Assembly: GCA_964401705.1 (NCBI GenBank)
Contig: CAYNZJ010000007.1
Location: 1-34,235, forward strand
Origin: 2-01-FULL-33-17 sp964401705
GTDB taxonomy: Bacteria; Patescibacteriota; Minisyncoccia; Phycocordibacterales; UBA9973
Reading direction: 5' to 3'
DNA length: 34,235 bases
In this document: positions 14,487 to 21,501 of the stretch, in pieces
Layout of the letters: each line of letters starts with the position of its first letter
Numbering within the stretch: the stretch's first letter is position 1
The notes under the pieces: generated by a model
What the model saw: the letters and a program-made list of their open reading frames with translations, nothing else
Told to the model about the DNA's origin: nothing
Databases searched by the model: none
Made by a program: the position numbers and the translations under genes

Positions 14487-16010
14487 ATGGGACTTTCGCA
14501 TATAATTTTCCCTGACATGTATCGAGCTTATTATAAAACATCTCGAGGGGAATTATGCCCTATAACTTTACAAAACCAAATAGAATCTCAAAAGCAAATT
14601 TTGAATGAATTAACTACTGTATTACCTTTTACTAAATATGGTATTGAAAATAATTTGATTAAAGATATTTCTGGTTTTGAAATGCTCCAGAGTTTGCCAT
14701 TGGTTAACTATGAAGATATTTACCCTTATATCCAAAGAGTTTGGAATGGAGAAGATAATATTTTATGGTATGGAAAAACAAAATGGTTTGCCAAATCTAG
14801 TGGGACAACAAATGCAAAAAGTAAATATATCCCCGTAACCCAAGAATCCATAGATCAAAATCATTTTTTAGGGGGGCGAGATATGTTATATTTCTATTTT
14901 AAAAGAAACCCTAAAAGTCAAATCGGGTTTGATAGTGTCTTAACTATCAGTGGATCAATTCAAGATATAAATGAAGTTGCACAAACTCATGCAGGAGATA
15001 TTTCTACTGTTCTTGATTTAAATTCACCTTGGTGGGCGCAACTCTCAAAAGTATTACCCCAAGAAATTTTAAAAATAGCTTCTTGGCAAGAAAGACTACC
15101 TAAAGTTATTGATTTTGTAAAAAATTCTGATATCAAAGCTTTTACTGGTACGGTTACTTGGGTTCAAATAATAATTAATGAGGTTATTAAAAATTTAGGA
15201 GTTAAAGATGCTATAAATGTTTGGCCTAATTTAGAAGTATTTTTCCATGGAGCCGTATCGATAAAACCTTATTTAGAAGAATTTAAAAGATTAATTCCTA
15301 AATCTGATTTTTATTTTGTTGAAGTTTATAATGCTTCTGAAGGATTTTTTGCATTTCAAGATACCGATAATAGAGATGATGGGATGTTGCTTTTAGCTGG
15401 GCATGGGATATATTATGAATTTATTGATTTAAAAAACAAAACTATTCATACAATAGATGATTTAGAATTAAATAATTCCTATGAAATAGTAATTTCAACT
15501 GTTTCAGGGCTTTGGCGTTATAGAATTGGTGACGTTATTTTGGTTTCATCTATTGACCCAGTCCGAATAAAAGTTATTGGACGAACCCAAGCCATGTTAA
15601 ATGCTTATGGTGAAGAATTAATGGTGGGTAATGTTGATGAGGCTATAAGATTAATAAACCAAGAAGGCCAGTATTCTGTTAAAGAATACACTGGTTGCCC
15701 TGTTTATAAAAATGAAAATATAAACGGAGCCCATGAATGGGTCATTGAGTTTGAGAATCTTCCTAGTGATATTGAACATTTTAAAAAAGTTTTTGATGAA
15801 AAATTAAAATCATTAAATAGTGATTATGAAGCCAAAAGAAAGGGGGATATTGTGCTTTCAACACCAATAATTCATCCTGTTTTAATCGGGACTTTTTATA
15901 AATGGATGGAAAGCAGAAACAAAATAGGTGGCCAAAACAAAATCCCAAGACTTTCGGATAACCGTCAATATCTTGAAGAAATAAAAAATATCTGTGGTAT
16001 AATTAAATAG
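14487..16010 (+). CDS. GH3 family acyl-adenylating enzyme
   Basis: A 507-residue member of the GH3 auxin-responsive family, best known from plants, where it adenylates carboxylic acids (such as auxin or jasmonate) and joins them to amino acids. Visible are WFAKSSGTTNAKSKYIPVT (the ATP-binding loop), VEVYNASEGFFAFQD, SGLWRYRIGDVI and IGRTQAMLNAYGEEL. The ANL-type C-terminal part and IPRLSDNRQYLE complete it; length is normal for bacterial homologues. Its substrate is unknown. It starts with TAATTATG from rmuC. Near its 3' end is a TGG-TATAAT box that probably starts the next transcript. Confidence 0.9.
   Translation: MGLSHIIFPDMYRAYYKTSRGELCPITLQNQIESQKQILNELTTVLPFTKYGIENNLIKDISGFEMLQSLPLVNYEDIYPYIQRVWNGEDNILWYGKTKWFAKSSGTTNAKSKYIPVTQESIDQNHFLGGRDMLYFYFKRNPKSQIGFDSVLTISGSIQDINEVAQTHAGDISTVLDLNSPWWAQLSKVLPQEILKIASWQERLPKVIDFVKNSDIKAFTGTVTWVQIIINEVIKNLGVKDAINVWPNLEVFFHGAVSIKPYLEEFKRLIPKSDFYFVEVYNASEGFFAFQDTDNRDDGMLLLAGHGIYYEFIDLKNKTIHTIDDLELNNSYEIVISTVSGLWRYRIGDVILVSSIDPVRIKVIGRTQAMLNAYGEELMVGNVDEAIRLINQEGQYSVKEYTGCPVYKNENINGAHEWVIEFENLPSDIEHFKKVFDEKLKSLNSDYEAKRKGDIVLSTPIIHPVLIGTFYKWMESRNKIGGQNKIPRLSDNRQYLEEIKNICGIIK
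15995..16003 (+). promoter_or_regulatory. Extended -10 inside the end of the GH3 gene
   Basis: TGG-TATAAT (15995-16003) predicts +1 near 16010, about 20 bases before ATG 16031. Confidence 0.45.
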
Positions 16011-16030
16011 TTAATAATTAGTCATTTTTT

Positions 16031-17374
16031 ATGAAGTATAAATATTCTTTGTTTCTCGGGGTCTTTTTATTTTTGGGATTTTTTGGTTTAGCCCAAGCAT
16101 CAATCTTAGGGGATTCATTTACAAAACTACTTGAATCAAAATCAATGAATATAAATTCGAATATTAATCATTCTTTTAAAAGTGGTTTATTAGGATCAAG
16201 TAATGGTAAAGGATTTTTGAATTTAAATTTAAATTCAAAACAAGATATCAATAAAGCGGGTTCAATAAAAGCCGAGCAGGTTTTTATGGGTAAAGTAAGA
16301 TTTGAAGGGGAAGAAACTAGTTTGTCTACAGGATTTAGATTAATTGGTGATACAATTTATGTTCAAATGCCAACTTTAAAATCAGATTCTTTTTTACCTG
16401 AAGATATATCATCAGAATTAAATCTTTATCAGGGACAATGGATTAAAATCTCACCGCAAGATGTAGCTTTGCTAGAAGCAGAATATCCCGAAATTAAAAG
16501 CATGTATGATCAAACTGTTGCTTATAATACAGAACCTAATTTTCTAATATCAAGATTAAATAGTGTTATAGGAAAATATTCTCCAGTATTTAATTTGAAA
16601 AAAAGTGGTAATCGAACAGTTAATGGAATTAAACAAGATAAATATTTGATAACCTTAAACACTACAAAATTATCAAATATTTTATTTTTAGATTATAATA
16701 AATTATCAGGTTATCAGACTCCAAAAGAAAGATTGCAGACCCAAAAAGAAATCAAAAGTTTTATTTCAACTTTTAGGTTTAAAAATTCTTATATTTTTAT
16801 TGGCCAAAAAGACAAATTACCATATCAATTGTCGTTTAGTATTGATTTATTAGATGATAAAAAAAGAGTGGAATCTACTACAAAATTTGATATGACTTTC
16901 TCAGACTTTGGAGCTAACTTTGATACTGTAATACTTCCACCAGAAAAATATATTTCATTTACCGAATTTTACAATAAATCCATTAAGCCAAAAATTGAAG
17001 AAATGGAAAAAATAAGTCTAGAGTCAGACCTTAGAGCTTATCGTATTTGGAATGAAGTGGTTTATGATGAGCTAAATGGTAAATATGGTACAGCATCCAA
17101 TAATGGTAGTTGTACTAATCCAACATTGGGATCAATTTTTAATAAACCATTGGGGGATGATTTAGAGAATTCAGAATATTGTAATGAATGTTCTGCTGGA
17201 ATAATTCAGAATTTGATCGATTCTTCTGGTAATGAAAAAAGATGTTATTCAACACCAGATGCTTATGCAGTTCAAATGTCATATAAGAATAATTCCGGGT
17301 ATTTCTGTATTGATAGCACTGGGCAAACAAAAGAAACAACTAGTTTAATAACAGGTCCTGTTTGTGGGAATTAA
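16031..17374 (+). CDS. Exported protein with pilin-like Cys-rich C-terminus
   Basis: A 447-residue secreted protein. The signal peptide is MKYKYSLFLGVFLFLGFFGL followed by AQAS, with likely cleavage after AQA. Residues about 30-320 form a beta-rich region (NLNLNSKQD, LSTGFRLIGDTIYVQMPTL, GQWIKISPQD, LPYQLSFSIDLL) that recalls LolA/LppX-like lipid-carrier folds; this is an impression only. The last 90 residues contain six cysteines and an ending YAVQMSYKNNSGYFCIDSTG, close to the tail of type IV pilins in related bacteria. A carrier domain joined to a pilin-like tail would be unusual. It lacks a lipobox. Confidence 0.65.
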   Translation: MKYKYSLFLGVFLFLGFFGLAQASILGDSFTKLLESKSMNINSNINHSFKSGLLGSSNGKGFLNLNLNSKQDINKAGSIKAEQVFMGKVRFEGEETSLSTGFRLIGDTIYVQMPTLKSDSFLPEDISSELNLYQGQWIKISPQDVALLEAEYPEIKSMYDQTVAYNTEPNFLISRLNSVIGKYSPVFNLKKSGNRTVNGIKQDKYLITLNTTKLSNILFLDYNKLSGYQTPKERLQTQKEIKSFISTFRFKNSYIFIGQKDKLPYQLSFSIDLLDDKKRVESTTKFDMTFSDFGANFDTVILPPEKYISFTEFYNKSIKPKIEEMEKISLESDLRAYRIWNEVVYDELNGKYGTASNNGSCTNPTLGSIFNKPLGDDLENSEYCNECSAGIIQNLIDSSGNEKRCYSTPDAYAVQMSYKNNSGYFCIDSTGQTKETTSLITGPVCGN

Positions 17375-17386
17375 TTATCGATATTT

Positions 17387-17551
17387 ATGTTAAAACAACC
17401 AATTAATTTTGTTTACGCAGCTTTTGTTATTACTCTTATTGGGGGAAGCTTTACAATGTATATTCTAAAGATTAGTTTTGAGCAACTCTCTAACCCATAT
17501 TTAGGTCAACAAGAATTTGTTGCTACTAATCATTCTTCTGGTTTAAATTAA
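17387..17551 (+). CDS. Small single-pass membrane protein, 54 residues
   Basis: ATG 17387 opens a short frame with one hydrophobic helix (FVYAAFVITLIGGSFTMYIL) after a short N-terminus with a single Lys, then a polar tail ending NHSSGLN. It starts 12 bases after the stop of the exported protein and is probably co-transcribed. No family is recognised; it could be a small partner of the upstream protein or a subunit of a membrane complex. Support is the clear helix, position and codon use; no homology is claimed. Confidence 0.5.
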   Translation: MLKQPINFVYAAFVITLIGGSFTMYILKISFEQLSNPYLGQQEFVATNHSSGLN

Positions 17552-17588
17552 AAAAGCGCAAATTTTGCTTTTGGGGCACAATTTGCGC
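17552..17588 (-). terminator. Terminator of the 17603 gene
   Basis: GCGCAAATT (17556-17564) pairs with AATTTGCGC (17580-17588). On the minus strand it is followed by TTTTTT, so it mainly serves the minus-strand gene. Confidence 0.75.
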
Positions 17589-17602
17589 AGATTATTTTAA
17601 AT

Positions 17603-17992
17603 TTAGAAGATTTGGTATTGATAGGGGATTAAAAAATTTATCTTAATCGTATCAATTTTTAATTTCGGAGGAAGTTGTTTAGAAACTATTACAGTTTCAT
17701 AACCATCTATAATGTCTAAGGTTAAAAACCTTTTCCATTTTCTTTCAAATTTTTCTTTGAAATATACCCATTCTTTTGTTGTACAAAGATTCTTTTTTGA
17801 AAAGAATCTGTAAATAATTTTGTTTTCAGACTCTATCTTTGTGTAGATATCTTCAAAATCATTTTTCCGAAGATAGTCTTCAATATTAAAACTTTCTTTA
17901 GATTTTTCTTCGAACCATTCTGAAAATGCTAACAAATCTTTTTTTTCTCCAGTTATTGTCATATTAAATATGACGTTAGTATTGTTTATCAT
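17603..17992 (-). CDS. Hypothetical protein, 129 residues
   Basis: Not recognised. It is a small alpha/beta protein: a first strand (NVIFNMTITG), the stretch KKDLLAFSEWFEEKSKESFN, an aromatic-rich middle (NKIIYRFFSKKN, EWVYFKEKFERKWKRF) and a final strand pair (TIKINFLIPYQYQIF). The middle W-x-x-x-K pattern somewhat recalls proteins that bind nucleic acid or ligand in a cleft, but this is weak. ATG 17992 is preferred; an in-frame extension to 18079 would read through a hairpin repeat. A weak extended -10 (TGA-TATCCT) lies about 20 bases upstream. Confidence 0.6.
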   Translation of the reverse strand: MINNTNVIFNMTITGEKKDLLAFSEWFEEKSKESFNIEDYLRKNDFEDIYTKIESENKIIYRFFSKKNLCTTKEWVYFKEKFERKWKRFLTLDIIDGYETVIVSKQLPPKLKIDTIKINFLIPYQYQIF

Positions 17993-18051
17993 AGCTTGTT
18001 TATTTATCTTTAGGATATCATTATTTTTATTTTTGTCAAAATGTGTTGGAA

Positions 18052-18163
18052 GGGATTCTCGACTACCGTCGCGGGTCACTTTCCGAAATATTCAAATTTA
18101 AAAAATTCTCATATTTCAGGAAAGTGCTTTCGAATCCCCCACGAAATGTCTCCCAGACATTTC
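18052..18163. repeat. Large imperfect hairpin element
   Basis: GGGATTCTCGA (18052-18062) pairs with TCGAATCCC (18130-18138). Inside, CACTTTCC (18077-18084) pairs with GGAAAGTG (18119-18126) and AAATAT with ATATTT. A second hairpin, GAAATGTCT/AGACATTTC (18143-18163), follows. It lies between the hypothetical gene and the tmRNA terminator, with higher GC than its surroundings. It may be a repeat or an RNA structure. Confidence 0.55.
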
Positions 18164-18176
18164 TCACCTCACAATA

Positions 18177-18203
18177 AAAACTCCCCATATGGGGAGTTTT
18201 TTG
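18177..18203 (-). terminator. Terminator of ssrA
   Basis: CTCCCCAT and ATGGGGAG form an 8-bp palindrome flanked by A-run and T-run, just after the 3' end of the tmRNA on the minus strand. Confidence 0.85.
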
Positions 18204-18591
18204 TGGAGGTGGGGGGATTCGAACCCCCGTGCAGTGTGTGAATATATATTAGTCTACATGTTTAGACAGTACGGATTTTTTTGAGACAAATTATACAAGT
18301 ACTATCATTCAATAATTTATCCTTAGTATGAATTCAATGTCCCATTATGTCCATACAAACATAGTGGTAAGCCAGAGTGTATAACAACAATTCTTTATCC
18401 TATGGCGTAAAAAAGATTGCCGTGACGCGCCAGTTTTGTTAGGCGAATGTCATAGTACCGAACGCATAAGGCGAACGGATACTTTTTCCTGCTGTGTTTG
18501 CAGTTAGGTTTTGTATGTTTTTTGCGTAGTACCATACTCTACGACATGCAAATATATACCCGAATCACAATGTCGATGCCAAAGCACCCCC
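18204..18591 (-). ncRNA. ssrA: Transfer-messenger RNA (tmRNA)
   Basis: Rescues stalled ribosomes by acting as tRNA-Ala and then as mRNA for a degradation tag. The 5' end GGGGGTG (18591-18585) pairs with CACCTCC (18211-18205, one G-U), followed by discriminator A; CCA is not encoded. The 5' region GGCATCGACATTGTG and the T-arm GGGGGTTCGAATCCCCC are typical. The tag frame is read from GCA 18525 to TAA 18439: 28 codons beginning AKNIQNLTAN and ending YAFGTMTFA, longer than usual and without the common LAA end. A CGCC/GGCG hairpin encloses the stop, as in known tmRNAs. smpB lies just upstream on the same strand. Confidence 0.92.
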
Positions 18592-18599
18592 ATGTGGTT

Positions 18600-18634
18600 A
18601 GTTTCCAGTAACTAGTTTCTAGTAACTAGTGAAG
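18600..18634. repeat. Short tandem repeat between smpB and ssrA
   Basis: TTTCCAGTAACTAG is followed directly by TTTCTAGTAACTAG, two 14-base units with one change. Related CTAGAACC and ACTAGAACC words follow, up to 18675. The region may carry the ssrA promoter, but no clear -10 is seen. Confidence 0.5.
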
Positions 18635-18677
18635 CTACTTGCTAATCTAGAACCTAAAACCTAATTACTAGAACCTT

Positions 18678-18706
18678 GTGAATATTCTACCTAGTAGAAT
18701 ATTCAC
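18678..18706. terminator. Perfect 13-bp hairpin over the smpB stop
   Basis: GTGAATATTCTAC, a CTA loop and GTAGAATATTCAC. The smpB stop codon lies in the stem. There is no T-run, so it may be an attenuator or processing site between smpB and ssrA rather than a terminator. Confidence 0.5.
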
Positions 18707-19172
18707 GGCGGATATCTCTTTCTATTGTACGTTTTTTTAACGTTTCGCGTTTGTCGGCCTTTTTCTTACCCCGACCAACACCAATTGAAATTTTTACCCA
18801 CCCACCTACACTAGCTGTACTAGAAGTACTGCGGGCAGGTCTATTTTTAATATACAATGATAAAGGAATAATTGTCAAACCTTTCTCTTCTGTTTGTTTA
18901 ATAAGTTTTTTAAGCTCAGTTTTGTTTAAAAGAAGCTTTCTGGTTCTTGTACGCTCATCAATTAATTTGGCGCTACTATTTTGATATTCATCAATTTTCA
19001 TACCTATTATATAGGCCTCGCCATCTATGATTTTTACATATGAACCAACAATACTAGCTTTTCCAGCTTTTATTGATTTTACCTCATGCCCAATAAGCTT
19101 GATACCGGCTTCCCATTTATCAATTATTTCGTAGTCAAAATATGCTTTTTTATTTTCCAAAATATTGGACAT
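18687..19172 (-). CDS. smpB: SsrA-binding protein
   Basis: A 161-residue RNA-binding protein that carries tmRNA to stalled ribosomes. The N-terminal ENKKAYFDYEIIDKWEAGIK and GHEVKSIKAGKASIVGSYV, the PLSLYIKNRPARS region and the basic tail (GRGKKKADKRETLKKRTIER) are family features, and length is normal. It is transcribed toward ssrA with 95 bases between them. Near-leaderless promoter: TGC-TAGTAT seven bases before ATG. The stop codon lies inside a perfect hairpin. Confidence 0.96.
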   Translation of the reverse strand: MSNILENKKAYFDYEIIDKWEAGIKLIGHEVKSIKAGKASIVGSYVKIIDGEAYIIGMKIDEYQNSSAKLIDERTRTRKLLLNKTELKKLIKQTEEKGLTIIPLSLYIKNRPARSTSSTASVGGWVKISIGVGRGKKKADKRETLKKRTIERDIRREYSTR

Positions 19173-19188
19173 ATATATAATACTAGCA
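19173..19188 (-). promoter_or_regulatory. Extended -10 promoter of smpB
   Basis: On the minus strand TGC-TAGTAT (19188-19180) ends seven bases before ATG 19172. It diverges from the ftsH promoter. Confidence 0.55.
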
Positions 19189-19233
19189 CATTTATGGGAT
19201 ATTTTTATACACTAGTAAATAGGTCTTTTTTCG

Positions 19234-19247
19234 TGTATATTGATAAC
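19234..19247 (+). promoter_or_regulatory. Leaderless -10 promoter of ftsH
   Basis: TATATT (19236-19241) ends six bases before ATG 19248; TG lies directly before the box. Confidence 0.55.
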
Positions 19248-21146
19248 ATGAAAATTGATTTAAAAAATAATAAAAAGAAAAATAACGGCAAAAATAGCCC
19301 AAACAACAAAAAACAGCCTAATTTTATTAACCAGCTAATGCTAGTGGTTTTGTTTTTTGTTTTTATTTCCGCTATTTATGGAATGTTAATAAACAAAAAA
19401 GAAAACATCAAAGAATCAAATTTAACTGAAATTTCAAGTGTAATTATTTCCGGAAATGTAAAAGAAATAATTGTTAGCGGGGGAGAAATAAAATTAACTC
19501 AAAATGATGGGATAATATTAAAAGCAACTAAAGAACCCGAATCATCATTATCCGAAACATTATCTAATTATGGTGTTACACCTGAACAATTATCAATTAC
19601 TCCAATCACAATTAAAAACCAAAGTGGTTTTAAATATATATTACTTGCATCATTACCTTTTTTAATTCCACTTTTGATTATTGGGTTTTTGATTTATATG
19701 ATGACCCGCCAAGTCAAAGGCGCAGGGATGCAAGCATTTAATTTTGGGCAATCACGCGCTAGAATAGTTGACCCTAATGATGAAAAAAACAGAATTACTT
19801 TTAATGACGTTGCTGGAGCTAAAGAAGCAAAACAAGAATTAAAGGAGATTGTAGAATTTTTACGTGAGCCTAAAAAGTTTTTTGAAATTGGAGCCGAGAT
19901 TCCAAAAGGTGTACTTTTAACTGGTCATCCAGGAACTGGTAAAACATTATTAGCCCGTGCGGTGGCGGGTGAGGCCAAGGTCCCATTTTTCCATCTTTCT
20001 GGATCTGAATTTGTGGAATTGTTTGTGGGTGTTGGAGCATCTCGGGTACGAGATTTATTTAAAACTGCTAAAAAATTAGCTCCGTCAATTGTATTTATTG
20101 ATGAGATTGATGCTGTAGGGCGATCACGCGGAGTTGGTATGGGTGGTGGTAATGATGAGCGAGAACAAACCTTGAATCAAATATTAGTTGAGATGGATGG
20201 TTTTGAACCAACAGATAAAGTTATAGTGATTGCTGCTACTAACCGGTCTGATGTACTGGATTCTGCACTGCTTCGACCAGGACGATTTGATAGACGAGTA
20301 ATGCTGGATTTGCCAGACAGAGGTGACCGATTTGAAATCCTTAAGATTCACGCTAAGAAAAAGAAAGTTGAAGAGGGGGTTAATTTAGAAACAATAGCTG
20401 CTCGAACGCCAGGGTTCTCAGGAGCGGATTTGTATTCTGTAATGAATGAAGCCGCAATATTAGCTGCGCGTCGTGATGCAAAAGAATTAGCTTTTGTTGA
20501 TCTTACTAATGCGGTAGAGAAAGTTATGATTGGTCCTGAAAGGCAATCACATCTAATGGATGATAAAGAGAAAAAATTAGTAGCATACCATGAAGCCGGA
20601 CATGCGTTACTAGCATCATTGTTACCACATGCAGACCCAGTACATAAAGTTAGTATTATTTCACGGGGGAATGCTGGTGGGTATACATTAAATATTCCAC
20701 TAACTGACAAACATTTACCAACTAAAAATCGCTTCTTAGATGATTTGGTTGTAATGTTTGGTGGTTATGCAACAGAAGGAATTGTTTTTGGTGATGTTAC
20801 AACTGGGCCAAGTAATGACTTGCAAGTTGCTACAAATTTAGCGCGAGAAATGGTTACAAAATATGGAATGTCTAGTGATATTGGTCCATTGGTAACTACA
20901 CCTTCATCTAAAGTCATGTTTGGAAATGCTTTTGAAGGAGAGATTTCACCAGCAATGCAAAACAGAGTAGACAATGAAGTTGAAAGAATTATGAAAGATT
21001 CCCACAGTAGAGCTCATAAATTAATTAATGAGAATCGTCATATCCTAGATGCAATAGCAAATAAACTTATAGAAGTTGAGACTCTTGAACAAGATGCATA
21101 TAACGAACTTATAAAATCTTTCGGTATTGAACCTAAAACATTATAA
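19248..21146 (+). CDS. ftsH: ATP-dependent zinc metalloprotease FtsH
   Basis: A 632-residue membrane-anchored AAA+ protease that degrades membrane and short-lived proteins. It has a Lys/Asn-rich N-terminus, TM1 (about 30-48), a short extracytoplasmic part, TM2 (about 130-150), then the AAA domain: Walker A GHPGTGKT (226-233), Walker B FIDEIDAVG, and ATNRSDVLDSALLRPGRFDR with the arginine fingers. The zinc site is HEAGH (448-452), with TTGPSNDL later. The second Walker A residue is His rather than the usual Pro. ATG 19248 is preferred to an upstream in-frame ATG because the promoter lies between them and the shorter form fits the family. Confidence 0.97.
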   Translation: MKIDLKNNKKKNNGKNSPNNKKQPNFINQLMLVVLFFVFISAIYGMLINKKENIKESNLTEISSVIISGNVKEIIVSGGEIKLTQNDGIILKATKEPESSLSETLSNYGVTPEQLSITPITIKNQSGFKYILLASLPFLIPLLIIGFLIYMMTRQVKGAGMQAFNFGQSRARIVDPNDEKNRITFNDVAGAKEAKQELKEIVEFLREPKKFFEIGAEIPKGVLLTGHPGTGKTLLARAVAGEAKVPFFHLSGSEFVELFVGVGASRVRDLFKTAKKLAPSIVFIDEIDAVGRSRGVGMGGGNDEREQTLNQILVEMDGFEPTDKVIVIAATNRSDVLDSALLRPGRFDRRVMLDLPDRGDRFEILKIHAKKKKVEEGVNLETIAARTPGFSGADLYSVMNEAAILAARRDAKELAFVDLTNAVEKVMIGPERQSHLMDDKEKKLVAYHEAGHALLASLLPHADPVHKVSIISRGNAGGYTLNIPLTDKHLPTKNRFLDDLVVMFGGYATEGIVFGDVTTGPSNDLQVATNLAREMVTKYGMSSDIGPLVTTPSSKVMFGNAFEGEISPAMQNRVDNEVERIMKDSHSRAHKLINENRHILDAIANKLIEVETLEQDAYNELIKSFGIEPKTL

Positions 21147-21177
21147 AAAAGTCCGAGGCCTTGCCTCGGACTTTTTT
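21145..21177 (+). terminator. Terminator of ftsH
   Basis: AAAAAAGTCCGAGGC and its complement form a 15-bp stem with a CTT loop, ending in six Ts. The stem overlaps the stop codon and shares AAGTCCGA with other hairpins in the window. Confidence 0.9.
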
Positions 21178-21194
21178 AAATAAGGATTTAAAAC

Positions 21195-21404
21195 TTTAAT
21201 TTGTCCACCCTCATGGACTCGAACCATGGACCCCAGAGGTATAAGCTCTNNNNNNNNNNNNNNNNNNNNNNNNNNNNNNNNNNNNNNNNNNNNNNNNNNN
21301 NNNNNNNNNNNNNNNNNNNNNNNNNNNNNNNNNNNNNNNNNNNNNNNNNTTTAATTTGTCCACCCTCATGGACTCGAACCATGGACCCCAGAGGTATAAG
21401 CTCT
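21195..21404. other. Assembly gap with 55-bp duplicated flanks
   Basis: Positions 21250-21349 are 100 Ns. Positions 21195-21249 and 21350-21404 are identical over 55 bases. The left copy holds a partial tRNA that is a duplicate of the complete one on the right. Confidence 0.95.
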
Positions 21405-21432
21405 GTGCTCTAACCAACTGAGCTAAGGGTGG
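21359..21432 (-). tRNA. tRNA-Ile(UAU)
   Basis: A full cloverleaf: acceptor CCACCCT/AGGGTGG, D-arm GCTC/GAGC, anticodon stem CAGAG/CTCTG with loop CTTATAC, T-arm CATGG-TTCGAGT-CCATG and discriminator A. The anticodon is TAT, reading AUA. The core resembles the minor tRNA-Ile2 of other bacteria, which normally has CAU and needs lysidine. CCA is not encoded. It stands alone between ftsH and the C39-like gene. Confidence 0.88.
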
Positions 21433-21485
21433 TTAATGTATTAACAGAGTACACTAAAAATCTTTATTTTTCAAGCATGCCAAGG

Positions 21486-21491
21486 TATAAT
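21486..21491 (+). promoter_or_regulatory. -10 box of the C39-like gene
   Basis: TATAAT lies ten bases before ATG 21502, predicting a leader of about four bases. Confidence 0.45.
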
Positions 21492-21501
21492 ATACATACA
21501 A

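Noticed and set aside
17993..18079. N-terminal extension of the hypothetical gene at 17603
   Set aside because: The extra residues are encoded by part of the hairpin element, and ATG 17992 gives a compact protein.
18041..18241. Open frame ending in GGFEPPCSV on the plus strand
   Set aside because: It reads through the hairpin element and the 3' end of tmRNA; the GGFEPP-type ending is a well-known false translation of tRNA-like ends.
21205..21249. Partial tRNA as a pseudogene
   Set aside because: It is part of the exact 55-bp overlap and is an assembly duplicate.
21188..21417. Open frames crossing the second N-run
   Set aside because: Same artefact, lying over a tRNA and its duplicated fragment.
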